A DNA stretch of 34,518 nucleotides from positions 1 through 34,518 of the forward strand of contig SLBI01000133.1 in the NCBI GenBank assembly GCA_007126375.1. Reading direction: 5' to 3'. The translations under genes and the position numbers were made by a program. This document shows positions 15,886-23,634 of this stretch, piece by piece (the first letter of the stretch is position 1; each line of letters begins with the position of its first letter). Under the pieces are notes generated by a model. That model ran no database searches. It was not told the DNA's origin and saw only the letters and a program-made list of their open reading frames with translations. The DNA is from Paracoccaceae bacterium (GTDB lineage: Bacteria; Pseudomonadota; Alphaproteobacteria; Rhodobacterales; Rhodobacteraceae).

Positions 15886-16851
15886 TCAGTCGATCAAGCC
15901 GGCCTCGCGGTAAAAGCGCTCGGCGCCCGGATGCAGCGGGGCCGAGAGCCCGTCCGACACCATCTGTTCGGGCACGAGGATATCCAGAGCCGGGTGGAGG
16001 CCCTTGAACTGGTCGAGGTCCTCGAAGATTGCCTTCACGACCTGATAGACCACCTCGTCCGCGACCGTCGCAGAGGTGACGAAGGTCGCGCCGACGCCGA
16101 AGGTGGTGACATCGGCATCGGTGCCGCGATACATGCCGCCCGGGATGGTGGCCATGCGGTAGTAGGGCCGATCCTCCACCAGTGCGCGGATCGCGTCATT
16201 GTCGACGTTGACCAGCACCGTGTCGCAGGCCGTCGTGGCCTCCTGGATCGCGCCGGAGGGATGCCCGACGGTGTAGATGATGGCATCGATGTTGTTGTCG
16301 CAAAGCGCGAGCGCCTGTTCGCCCGGGGGCAGTTCGGTCGCCTGCGAGAAGGTGTCGGTGGTCCAGCCCATCGCCTCCATCACCACATCCATGGTGCCGC
16401 GCTGACCCGAGCCCGGGTTGCCGATGTTCACACGCTTGCCGGCCAGATCGTCGAAACTGGTGACGTCGGCATCCGAGCGTGCGACCACGGTAAACGGTTC
16501 GGGGTGCAGCGAAAACACCGCGCGCAGATCCTCGAACGGGCCGTCGTCCTCGAAGCGCGAGGAGCCGTTGAACGCGTGGAACTGCCAGTCGGACTGTGCG
16601 ACGCCGAACTCGAGTTCGCCGGTGCGGATGGCATTGATGTTGAAGATCGAACCACCAGTCGATTCCACGCCGCAGCGGATGCCGTGTTCTGCGCGGTTGC
16701 GGTTCACGAGGCGGCAGATCGCACCGCCAGCCGGATAATACACGCCGGTGACTCCCCCCGTGCCGATGGCGATGAAGGTCTGCTGCGCACTGGCGACGCC
16801 GGCAATCCCGATGCCAAGCGCCGCGACGCTGCCGAGAAGGATCCTGTTCAT
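15886..16851 (-). CDS. TAXI-family TRAP transporter substrate-binding protein
   Basis: A 321-residue periplasmic solute receptor. A Sec signal peptide (residues 1-22, ending VASAQ) is followed by the TAXI hallmark FIAIGTGGVTGVYYPAGGAICRLVN, then VESTGGSIFNINAIRTGELEFGVAQSDW. Later come GKRVNIGNPGSGQRGTMDVVM and the conserved DAIIYTVGHPSGAIQEA. TAXI proteins bind small organic acids or amino acids such as glutamate and 2-oxoglutarate; the ligand here is not identifiable. It is the promoter-proximal gene of the operon and is followed by an intrinsic terminator. Confidence 0.94.
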   Translation of the reverse strand: MNRILLGSVAALGIGIAGVASAQQTFIAIGTGGVTGVYYPAGGAICRLVNRNRAEHGIRCGVESTGGSIFNINAIRTGELEFGVAQSDWQFHAFNGSSRFEDDGPFEDLRAVFSLHPEPFTVVARSDADVTSFDDLAGKRVNIGNPGSGQRGTMDVVMEAMGWTTDTFSQATELPPGEQALALCDNNIDAIIYTVGHPSGAIQEATTACDTVLVNVDNDAIRALVEDRPYYRMATIPGGMYRGTDADVTTFGVGATFVTSATVADEVVYQVVKAIFEDLDQFKGLHPALDILVPEQMVSDGLSAPLHPGAERFYREAGLID

Positions 16852-16940
16852 GAGTGTTCTCCCGTCTTTATGTTGCGGCGGTTATCGCCGTTCTGTCTGG
16901 GCCGTTCGATCAAACAGCTTCGTGTGGCGGCACCCTACCA

Positions 16941-16962
16941 TGACATGTCAGCCTCAAGTCAA
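16941..16962 (-). promoter_or_regulatory. Candidate -35 box and 10-bp palindrome upstream of the TAXI operon
   Basis: On the minus strand, TTGACT (16962-16957) precedes a perfect palindrome TGACATGTCA (16950-16941), 90-110 bases ahead of the binding-protein start. The -10 box is unclear (TAGGGT at 19-base spacing). The palindrome would lie in the promoter spacer, a typical repressor position. The remainder of 16852-17192 holds the divergent upstream region of the arabinose cluster, with no clear promoter and no supported gene. Confidence 0.35.
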
Positions 16963-17192
16963 CTGTCGCAGCAGGTCGCACCGGGCTGAGGCATGGGCAA
17001 CAGATCGATCCCGAGGCATGGCCCTTCCCGCGGCATTACGGCCAGATGCCTGGCAAGCGGCCGATGCCGCCCAAGCCGCGACCGAATTCGGGCAGCAATG
17101 CCGCGCAGTTGTCTTGCCTTCGTCTCATTCCCCCTCTAGCGCAAAAGAGACGGGGCACGGGGGTTGGCTCCGGGCGCAAGGGTGCGTGGCGC

Positions 17193-18689
17193 ATGATCGC
17201 AGAACGGCTGAGCGAGGTATCTCCGTCCCGGGCGATGCTGAACGATCGGCGCGAGGGCGTGGTTCTGGTCGTGGATCTGGACGGCACGCTCCTGCGCAGC
17301 GATGTGCTGCAGGAATCCTTCTGGTCGGCGCTGGCGCGGCACTGGTGGACGCCGCTGGCGGCAGTGCGGGCGCTTGCTGCCGGCGGGCGGCCGGGGCTGA
17401 AGCGGCGGCTTGCCGAACTCGGTCCGGTGCGACCGTCGCGGCTGCCCTATGACGAGGGCGTGCTGGCCCTTGTGCAGCGGTGGCGCGCCGAGGGCGGGCG
17501 AACCGCCCTCGTGACCGCCGCGGATGCCGCGCTGGCCCGGCAGGTGGCCACCCATGTCGATCTGTTCGACGAGGTGCATGGCAGCACGCCCGGGCGCAAT
17601 CTGAAGGGCACGGTGAAGGCGGCATTCCTGGCCGAACGGTTCGGTCCGCAGGGTTATGTCTATGTGGGTGATGCGCCGGCCGATATGCCGGTCTGGCAGG
17701 GGGCGGCCGAAGCCGTGACCGTCACACCCTCGCCGCGGCTGCGCGCGCGGGTCGAGGCTGCCATGGCCGCCTCCGGCGGCCGGGCGGTCACCCATCTTCC
17801 CTCCGAAGCGCCCGGCCCGGCAACATGGCTGCGCGCCCTGCGCCCGCATCAATGGGCCAAGAACCTGCTGGTTTTCCTTCCGATGCTGGCGGCCCACCAG
17901 TTGGACGCGATCACGCTGGGGCAATCGGCGTTGGCCTTCGTCGCCTTCAGCCTGATCGCCTCGGCCATATATCTGCTCAACGACCTGCTCGATCTCGATG
18001 CCGACCGGGCCCATCCGCGCAAGCGCGCGCGCCCCTTCGCCTCGGGTGCGCTGTCGCTGGCACAAGGAGGGCTGGCAGCGCCGGTGCTGTTGCTCGCGGG
18101 GCTTGGCTGCGCGGCACTGCTCGGCCTGGAGTTCCTTGCCGTGATGCTGGGCTATGTCATCGTCACCAGTGCCTATTCATTGAGCCTGAAACGGCGGCTG
18201 GTTGTTGATATCTGCGTGCTTGCAGGGCTTTACACGCTGCGCATCTTCGCGGGTGGGGCGGCCACGGGCATTCCGCTTTCGGTCTGGCTGCTGGCGTTCT
18301 CGATCTTTCTGTTCTTCTCGCTTGCGGCGGTGAAGCGGCAAGCGGAACTCGTCGATGGCGCTGCCTCGGGGCGCAGCGTGGCGCCCGGGCGGGGCTATCA
18401 GATCGAGGATCTGCCGATCGTCGCCGGCATGGCGATCGCGGCAGGCTATGTCTCGGTGCTGGTGATGGCGCTCTATCTTACGTCGCCCGAGGTCAAGGCG
18501 CTCTATGCCGCACCGGAACTGCTCTGGGGCATCTGCCTCGTGCTGCTCTACTGGATCAGTCGCGTGGTGATGCTGACGCATCGTGGGCGCATGCACGACG
18601 ATCCGGTGGTGTTCGCGCTGCGCGACCCGGTCAGCCGGCTGTGCGTGGCGCTGGTGGCGGGGTTCGCTGTCGTGGGAACCCTGTTGTGA
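17193..18689 (+). CDS. HAD phosphatase-UbiA prenyltransferase fusion, decaprenyl-phosphate phosphoribosyltransferase-like
   Basis: A 498-residue fusion. Residues about 24-200 are a HAD phosphatase: DLDGTLL with Asp28 and Asp30, TALVTAADAALA, and YVGDAPADMPVW. Residues about 210-498 are a UbiA-type prenyltransferase with eight or nine helices, beginning LRALRPHQWAKNLLVFLPML. Its metal/substrate motif is NDLLDLDADRAHPRKRARPFASG (Asn263 to Asp271), and a second loop is SLSLKRRLVVD. Mycobacterial Rv3806c, of this UbiA branch, joins phosphoribosyl diphosphate to decaprenyl phosphate; the HAD part would suit removal of the 5-phosphate. Both assignments are by family and by the DprE1/DprE2 genes that follow. 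The stop overlaps the next start (GTGA). The start at 17193 is chosen because HAD begins there; its ribosome site is weak. Confidence 0.88.
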   Translation: MIAERLSEVSPSRAMLNDRREGVVLVVDLDGTLLRSDVLQESFWSALARHWWTPLAAVRALAAGGRPGLKRRLAELGPVRPSRLPYDEGVLALVQRWRAEGGRTALVTAADAALARQVATHVDLFDEVHGSTPGRNLKGTVKAAFLAERFGPQGYVYVGDAPADMPVWQGAAEAVTVTPSPRLRARVEAAMAASGGRAVTHLPSEAPGPATWLRALRPHQWAKNLLVFLPMLAAHQLDAITLGQSALAFVAFSLIASAIYLLNDLLDLDADRAHPRKRARPFASGALSLAQGGLAAPVLLLAGLGCAALLGLEFLAVMLGYVIVTSAYSLSLKRRLVVDICVLAGLYTLRIFAGGAATGIPLSVWLLAFSIFLFFSLAAVKRQAELVDGAASGRSVAPGRGYQIEDLPIVAGMAIAAGYVSVLVMALYLTSPEVKALYAAPELLWGICLVLLYWISRVVMLTHRGRMHDDPVVFALRDPVSRLCVALVAGFAVVGTLL

Positions 18690-19114
18690 CGCTGCGCAGC
18701 CTGATCCTGCGCTATGCCGCCTTTGCGGCGGTCGCCACGCTCGCCAATCTTGGCGCGCAGCGGCTGGTGCTGACGGTCGACGACGGCACGCGCGGGTTCG
18801 TTTTGGCCGTGCTGGCCGGCACGGCCGTGGGGCTTGTGGTAAAGTACATTCTCGACAAGCGCTGGATCTTCGCCGACGCCTCTTCCGGCCTGCGTGCGCA
18901 TTCGCGGCGCTTCACCCTCTACACGGCGATGGGCGTCGTGACGACGCTGATCTTCTGGGTGACCGAGACCGCCTTCTGGCTGATCTGGCAGACCGATCTC
19001 GCCCGCGAGACGGGTGCCGTGCTCGGGTTGACGGTGGGATATATCGTGAAATACCGCCTCGACCGGCGTTATGTCTTTACCGCAGACCGGGCGGGATTTG
19101 GGGCGACGGCATGA
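18686..19114 (+). CDS. GtrA-family membrane protein
   Basis: A 142-residue protein with four hydrophobic segments and the GtrA pattern: LRYAAFAAVATLANLGAQRL near the N terminus, VGLVVKYILDKRWIF in the middle and GYIVKYRLDRRYVF at the end. GtrA proteins are associated with movement or presentation of polyprenyl-linked sugars. The mycobacterial homologue Rv3789 lies just upstream of dprE1 and has been proposed to act in decaprenyl-phosphoryl-arabinose translocation or complex assembly. The GTG start overlaps the UbiA stop, and its own stop overlaps the DprE1-like start (ATGA), so its production is coupled to both. Confidence 0.88.
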   Translation: MTLRSLILRYAAFAAVATLANLGAQRLVLTVDDGTRGFVLAVLAGTAVGLVVKYILDKRWIFADASSGLRAHSRRFTLYTAMGVVTTLIFWVTETAFWLIWQTDLARETGAVLGLTVGYIVKYRLDRRYVFTADRAGFGATA

Positions 19115-20427
19115 TGCTGTCGGGCTGGGGGCGCTATCCGTGGGCGGCGTGCCACGTGATCCGGCCGCGCGACGAGGACGCACTGCGCGCCGCGCTGGCC
19201 GATGGTCCGGCGATCGCGCGCGGCAACGGCCGGGCCTATGGCGACAGCGCAATGCATCCCCGGAGCACGCTCGACATGCGCGGTTTCGAACGCATGCTCG
19301 ACTTCGATCCGGGCAGCGGCGTCCTCGTGGCGGAAGCCGGCGTCATCCTCGGCGACATCATCTCCACCTTTCTGCCGCGCGGCTGGTTTCCCCTCGTCAC
19401 CCCGGGAACGAAATTCGTAACGCTTGGCGGCATGTTGGCGGCCGATGTTCACGGCAAGAACCATCACCGGGACGGCAGCATGCGCGCCTGCGTGGACTGG
19501 ATCGAGGTCATGGGACCGGATGGATGCGTCGAGCGCCTTCGCCCGGGCGAGGAGCGGTTCGACTGGACGCTGGGCGGCATGGGGCTGACCGGCCTGATCC
19601 TGCGCGCCGCGATCCGGCTGCAGCGGGTCGAAAGCGGCTGGATTCGCCAGACCCTGATTCCCGCAGCCGATCTGGACGCGGCGATGGAGGCTTTCGAGGC
19701 TCATGCGGGGGCACGGTATTCGGTGGCATGGATCGACTGCCTCAGCCCGGCGCCGGCGCTCGGCCGGTCCCTGGTGATGCTGGGGGAGCATGCCGCACGC
19801 GACGAGTTGCCGCAGACCCATGGCGGCGCGCCGTTCGTCGTACCGCGACGCCGGGCGCTGCGGGTGCCGATGGATGCGCCGGCCTTCCTGCTTTCCGGTC
19901 CGCTGATCCGGGCCTTCAACGCACTCCATCACGCGCGTGGCAGCCGCGCAGCCGGTACGCGGCTGGTGGACTGGGACAGCTATTTCTATCCGCTCGATGC
20001 GCTGCTGGGCTGGAACCGGATCTACGGGCGGCGTGGCTTCGTGCAGTTCCAGTGCGCGCTGCCGCTCGATGCTTCGCGCGACGGGCTCTCGGCCATGCTG
20101 CGCCGGATCGCCACCGCCGGTCAGGGCGCGTTCCTGGCCGTGCTGAAGCGCTTCGGACCGGGCGAGGGACGATTCTCCTTTCCGATGGAAGGGTATACGC
20201 TTGCCCTCGACTTCCCCGTGAACCGGCGCAGCCTGGCCCTGCTCGACGAACTCGACCGGATCACCATCGATCATGGCGGCCGTTTCTACCTGGCGAAGGA
20301 CGCCCGGATGTCGGCGACGACGATGCGCGCGGCCGATCCGCGGGCCGAAGGCTTTGCGGCGATGCGCCGCGAGCAGGGCCTGCACAGCGCCTTCGCCTCC
20401 GCCCAATCCGAAAGGCTCGCTCTATGA
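19111..20427 (+). CDS. DprE1-like FAD-dependent decaprenylphosphoryl-ribose 2-oxidase
   Basis: A 438-residue FAD enzyme. The PCMH-type FAD domain covers about residues 20-180: RGNGRAYGDSAMHPRSTLDM, PGTKFVTLGGMLAADVHGKNHHRDGS and LGGMGLTGLILRA. The C-terminal substrate domain ends with GGRFYLAKDARMSA. DprE1 oxidises the 2-hydroxyl of polyprenyl-phosphoryl-ribose to a keto intermediate. Lys396 in YLAKDAR fits the Mycobacterium tuberculosis catalytic-site Lys418. The residue 31 positions before it, where that enzyme has benzothiazinone-reactive Cys387, is Ala365. ATGATG at 19111 overlaps the GtrA stop; Met 1 or Met 2 may be used. The stop overlaps the DprE2-like start. Confidence 0.9.
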   Translation: MMLSGWGRYPWAACHVIRPRDEDALRAALADGPAIARGNGRAYGDSAMHPRSTLDMRGFERMLDFDPGSGVLVAEAGVILGDIISTFLPRGWFPLVTPGTKFVTLGGMLAADVHGKNHHRDGSMRACVDWIEVMGPDGCVERLRPGEERFDWTLGGMGLTGLILRAAIRLQRVESGWIRQTLIPAADLDAAMEAFEAHAGARYSVAWIDCLSPAPALGRSLVMLGEHAARDELPQTHGGAPFVVPRRRALRVPMDAPAFLLSGPLIRAFNALHHARGSRAAGTRLVDWDSYFYPLDALLGWNRIYGRRGFVQFQCALPLDASRDGLSAMLRRIATAGQGAFLAVLKRFGPGEGRFSFPMEGYTLALDFPVNRRSLALLDELDRITIDHGGRFYLAKDARMSATTMRAADPRAEGFAAMRREQGLHSAFASAQSERLAL

Positions 20428-21161
20428 CCATCGCTCCCGTGCTGATCCTCGGTGGCCGCTCCGACATCGGCCGGGCGGTCGCGCACCGCTTCGCAAGGGC
20501 CGGCCATCCGATCCAGCTCGCCGTGCGCAACCCCGAAACGGTGGCAGCGGATGCCCGCGACATCGAGCTGCGCCATGGGGTGGGCGTAAGCCTGCATGCC
20601 TTCGACGCACTGGAGACCGCCGGCCATGCCGCATTCCTCGACACGCTCGACCCGCTGCCCGGTATCGCGGTCTGTGCCGTGGGCCTGCTGGGCGATCAGG
20701 CCGAGAGCGAGCGTGACATGGCCGCCGCCACCCGCGTGATGCGGTCGAACTTCGAGGCGCCGGCGCTACTGCTGGGCGAACTCGCCAATCGCTTCGAGGC
20801 ACGCGGCAGCGGCACTCTGGTCGGCATCAGCTCGGTCGCAGGCGAGCGGGGGCGGGCCACGAACTATGTCTACGGCTCGGCCAAGTCGGGCTTCACCGCC
20901 TTCCTGTCCGGGCTGCGCAACCGGCTGGCCGGCAAAGGGGTGCACGTCGTCACCGTGCTGCCCGGTTTCGTGCGCACGCGGATGACCGAGGGGATGGATC
21001 TGCCGGCACGGCTGACAGCCACGCCCGAGGCAGTGGCCGAAGCGATCTTTCGCGCCGTGAAGAAGCGGCGCGACAGCCTGCATGTGCTGCCCGTGTGGGC
21101 GCTGGTTATGGCGGTGATCCGCAACATTCCCGAGCGGGTGTTCAAGCGGATGCGGATCTGA
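20424..21161 (+). CDS. DprE2-like short-chain dehydrogenase (keto-arabinose reductase)
   Basis: A 245-residue short-chain dehydrogenase. The nucleotide-binding loop GGRSDIGRAVA is at residues 10-20, a serine lies in GISSVAGERGR, and the catalytic YxxxK is Tyr150 to Lys154 in VYGSAKSG. PGFVRTRMTEGM and a hydrophobic C-terminal tail (VLPVWALVMAVIRNIPERVFKRMRI-like, about residues 220-245) follow; this tail is typical of DprE2 and may bind the membrane. It would reduce the keto intermediate made by the DprE1-like enzyme to the arabino epimer. The ATGA overlap with dprE1 and the similar order in mycobacteria (Rv3790-Rv3791) support the pairing. Confidence 0.9.
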   Translation: MTIAPVLILGGRSDIGRAVAHRFARAGHPIQLAVRNPETVAADARDIELRHGVGVSLHAFDALETAGHAAFLDTLDPLPGIAVCAVGLLGDQAESERDMAAATRVMRSNFEAPALLLGELANRFEARGSGTLVGISSVAGERGRATNYVYGSAKSGFTAFLSGLRNRLAGKGVHVVTVLPGFVRTRMTEGMDLPARLTATPEAVAEAIFRAVKKRRDSLHVLPVWALVMAVIRNIPERVFKRMRI

Positions 21162-21176
21162 AGGAGGCTCCGGGAG

Positions 21177-22745
21177 ATGACCCGTCTGAACGAACGCAGC
21201 TTGCTTTGGGCGATCGGCATCGCCATCGTCGCGGCGATCGCATATCGGCTGTGGCCGGTGGCGGCCGGCATGCCGGCTCTGGCGCAGTTCTTCGTCACCG
21301 AGGACGGCTATCTGATGCTGACGGTGGCGCGCAACTTCGCCATCGGTCTGGGGTTGTCGGTCTCGGAGGGGACGATCCCGACGAACGGTGTGCAGCCGCT
21401 CGCCACCTTCCTCTATTCCATTCCCTATGCGCTGACCGGCGGCGACAAGGTGGCGGGGCTTTTCGGCGTGCATCTGATCATGGCGGCGGCGGCGCTGGCC
21501 GGGCTGTTTGCCGTGCGGGCCTTTGCCGCCCGCGTGATGGCAGCACAGGACACCGCCCCGGTCTGGCCGTGGATGGTGGCCGGGCTGTGGTTCACCGGGC
21601 CGCTGCTCGTCAACCACAGCATGAACGCACTGGAAACGGGACTCTACACCGTGCTGGTTCTGCTGGCGCTACTGCAGTTCGGCCGGGTGCTGGCGCGCGG
21701 GGCCGCGGCGGGGCAGGGGGATCTGCTGCTGGCGGGGTTCCTGTTCGGGCTGGCCTTTCTCGGGCGGGTCGATGCTGTGTTCCTGATCTTCGCGGCACTG
21801 GCGGTCTGGATCCTGCATGCGCTGACGGTGCAGCGGCTGGGGCCGGGCGCGGTGGCGCGCCGGCTGTTCGGGCCGGCGCTGGTCTGTCTGCTGGTGGTGG
21901 CGCCCTGGCTCGTGCACAATCAGCTCATTTTCGGCTCCATCGTGCCGATCAGCGGCACCGCGCAGTCGATGACCGCGGGCCTGGGGCAGAACCTGCCGCG
22001 CATTCCCGCCATCCTGTTCGAGCATGCACTGCCGATGTTGCCGATCCCTGGAACGATGCAGATACAACCGGCAGTCACGGTGGCCACCGGCGTGGTGGCA
22101 TCGGCAATCCTGATCACCTTTCTCGTGCAGTGCTGGCGGCGCGGCGGCACGGTGCGTCTGGTGGTGCTGACCTATCTGCTTTTCGGGGTCGGGCTGGTGG
22201 CCTATTACGGGCTGTTCTTCGGCGCGGCACACTTCCTTTCGCGCTACCTTGCGCCGCTGGCGCCACTGATGATCTGCGCCACCGTTTCGGTCATGCTGGA
22301 CCTGATCCGCTGGCTGTTTCCCGCGCGCGCCGGGGTGGTGCTGTCCGGCATGGGCATTGCGGCGCTGCTGCTGGTAGCTGGGCTGAACGCGCGGCTTCTC
22401 TTGCCGGGCGTCAAGGACCAGGGCCATTTCCAGGTGGTCGGCTGGGTTGCGGAGAATGTGCCCGATGAGGTCTGGGTCGGTGCGGTGCAGACCGGCACTC
22501 TCGGCTACTGGCACGACCGCACGGTCAACCTTGACGGCAAGGTCAACCCGGAGGCACTGACAGCCCGCAGGGAACAGGGACATGTGCTTGACTATGTCGC
22601 GGCGAGCGGGATCGACTACCTCGCCGACTGGCACGGCATCGCCGACTGGATCAACCGCGAGGGGTTCGGCGCCAGCTTCGAACTGGTGGTCGCCGATCCG
22701 GTTGCCAATCTGGGCGTGCTGCGCCGCCGTGGCATCGCTGACTGA
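21177..22745 (+). CDS. GT-C-type polytopic glycosyltransferase, candidate arabinofuranosyltransferase
   Basis: A 522-residue protein with about ten to twelve hydrophobic segments and a soluble C-terminal part (about residues 415-522). The first extracytoplasmic loop carries an acidic pair in FVTEDGYLM followed by ARNFAIGLGLSVSEG and TNGVQPLATFLY. This is the arrangement of GT-C enzymes that use polyprenyl-phosphate sugars. The C-terminal part has GTLGYWHDRTVNLDGKVN, a stretch I associate with such enzymes. It starts 15 bases after the DprE2-like stop behind a perfect AAGGAGG (21161-21167). In mycobacteria the gene at this position is AftA. Donor polyprenyl-phosphoryl-arabinose is inferred from context; the acceptor is unknown. 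Confidence 0.78.
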   Translation: MTRLNERSLLWAIGIAIVAAIAYRLWPVAAGMPALAQFFVTEDGYLMLTVARNFAIGLGLSVSEGTIPTNGVQPLATFLYSIPYALTGGDKVAGLFGVHLIMAAAALAGLFAVRAFAARVMAAQDTAPVWPWMVAGLWFTGPLLVNHSMNALETGLYTVLVLLALLQFGRVLARGAAAGQGDLLLAGFLFGLAFLGRVDAVFLIFAALAVWILHALTVQRLGPGAVARRLFGPALVCLLVVAPWLVHNQLIFGSIVPISGTAQSMTAGLGQNLPRIPAILFEHALPMLPIPGTMQIQPAVTVATGVVASAILITFLVQCWRRGGTVRLVVLTYLLFGVGLVAYYGLFFGAAHFLSRYLAPLAPLMICATVSVMLDLIRWLFPARAGVVLSGMGIAALLLVAGLNARLLLPGVKDQGHFQVVGWVAENVPDEVWVGAVQTGTLGYWHDRTVNLDGKVNPEALTARREQGHVLDYVAASGIDYLADWHGIADWINREGFGASFELVVADPVANLGVLRRRGIAD

Positions 22746-22770
22746 CCCGAACGGCGCTGCGCCGCGTCAG
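22742..22770. terminator. Shared hairpin at the convergent arabinose cluster/ABC transporter junction
   Basis: CTGAC (22742-22746) pairs with GTCAG (22766-22770) around an inner CGGCG-CTG-CGCCG stem (22752-22764). Both stop codons, TGA at 22743-22745 and the complement of 22767-22769, lie inside it. Only 21 bases separate the genes, so this is the likely bidirectional end. There is no U tract. Confidence 0.45.
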
Positions 22771-23618
22771 CCAGGGCTGAGGCCGCGCAGCCGTTCCGAA
22801 CGGCGGCGCAGGATTTCGATGGTGGTGAGAAGCGCCACGGAAATCAGCACGAGGATGGTCGCCACCGCGAGAATCGTCGGGCTGATCTGTTCGCGGATTC
22901 CCGACCACATCTCGCGCGGGATGGTGCGCTGTTCCACGCCAGCGACGAAGAGCACGATGACGATCTCGTCGAAGGAGGTGATGAAGGCGAACAGCGCGCC
23001 CGAGATCACCCCCGGCAGGATCAGTGGCATGGTGATCTTGAAGAAGGTCCGCGTCGGCGAGGCGCCAAGGCTGGCGGCCGCGCGGGTGAGAGAATGGTCG
23101 AAGCCCACCAGCGTCGCCGTTACCGTGATTACCACGAAGGGCGTGCCCAGCGCGGTGTGCGCGAGGATCACACCCAGATAGGTCTGCGCCAGGTTCACCG
23201 AGGAGAAGAAGAAGAACATCCCCGCCGCCGAGATGATCAGCGGCACGATCATCGGCGAGATCAGGATGCCCATGATCAGCCCCTTGAAAGGCATCTGCGA
23301 CCGGCTGAGGCCAAGCGCCGCCAGCGTGCCCAGCGTGGTGGCCAGAACCGTGGCGGCGATGCCGATGATGAACGAGTTGCGGATCGACCGCATCCAGCTG
23401 TCCGAGGTGAAGAAATCCTCGTACCAGCGCAGGCTGAAGCCCTCGGGGTTGAGGGTCAGCATCTCGCGGGTGAAGGTGAAGAAGGGCTGGGCGTTGAAGC
23501 TGAGCGGGATCATGATCAGGATCGGCGCCAGCAGAAAGAAGAAGATGGCGATGCAGATCACCCGAAAGGCGTAGTACCAGACACGCTCGCCGGTGGTGGC
23601 ATAGGGGGGAAGGCCCAT
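22767..23618 (-). CDS. ABC transporter permease, polyamine type (PotC-like)
   Basis: A 283-residue inner-membrane permease with six predicted helices. Its EAA loop, RAAASLGASPTRTFFKITMPLILPGV, contacts the ATPase. It belongs to the PotC group of the spermidine/putrescine-type family. It starts 16 bases after the PotB-like gene stops and is the last of four genes (ATPase, binding protein, two permeases). The substrate may be a polyamine, but related systems also carry opines, phosphonates or amino-acid derivatives, so specificity is not assigned. Confidence 0.92.
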   Translation of the reverse strand: MGLPPYATTGERVWYYAFRVICIAIFFFLLAPILIMIPLSFNAQPFFTFTREMLTLNPEGFSLRWYEDFFTSDSWMRSIRNSFIIGIAATVLATTLGTLAALGLSRSQMPFKGLIMGILISPMIVPLIISAAGMFFFFSSVNLAQTYLGVILAHTALGTPFVVITVTATLVGFDHSLTRAAASLGASPTRTFFKITMPLILPGVISGALFAFITSFDEIVIVLFVAGVEQRTIPREMWSGIREQISPTILAVATILVLISVALLTTIEILRRRSERLRGLSPG

Positions 23619-23634
23619 CGCGATGCGCTCCTTC

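Noticed and set aside
17193-18689. UbiA as a ubiquinone or chlorophyll-pathway prenyltransferase
   Set aside because: The HAD fusion, the GtrA-DprE1-DprE2 neighbours and the NDxxDxxxD/HPRKRARP motif style fit the phosphoribosyl-lipid branch better.
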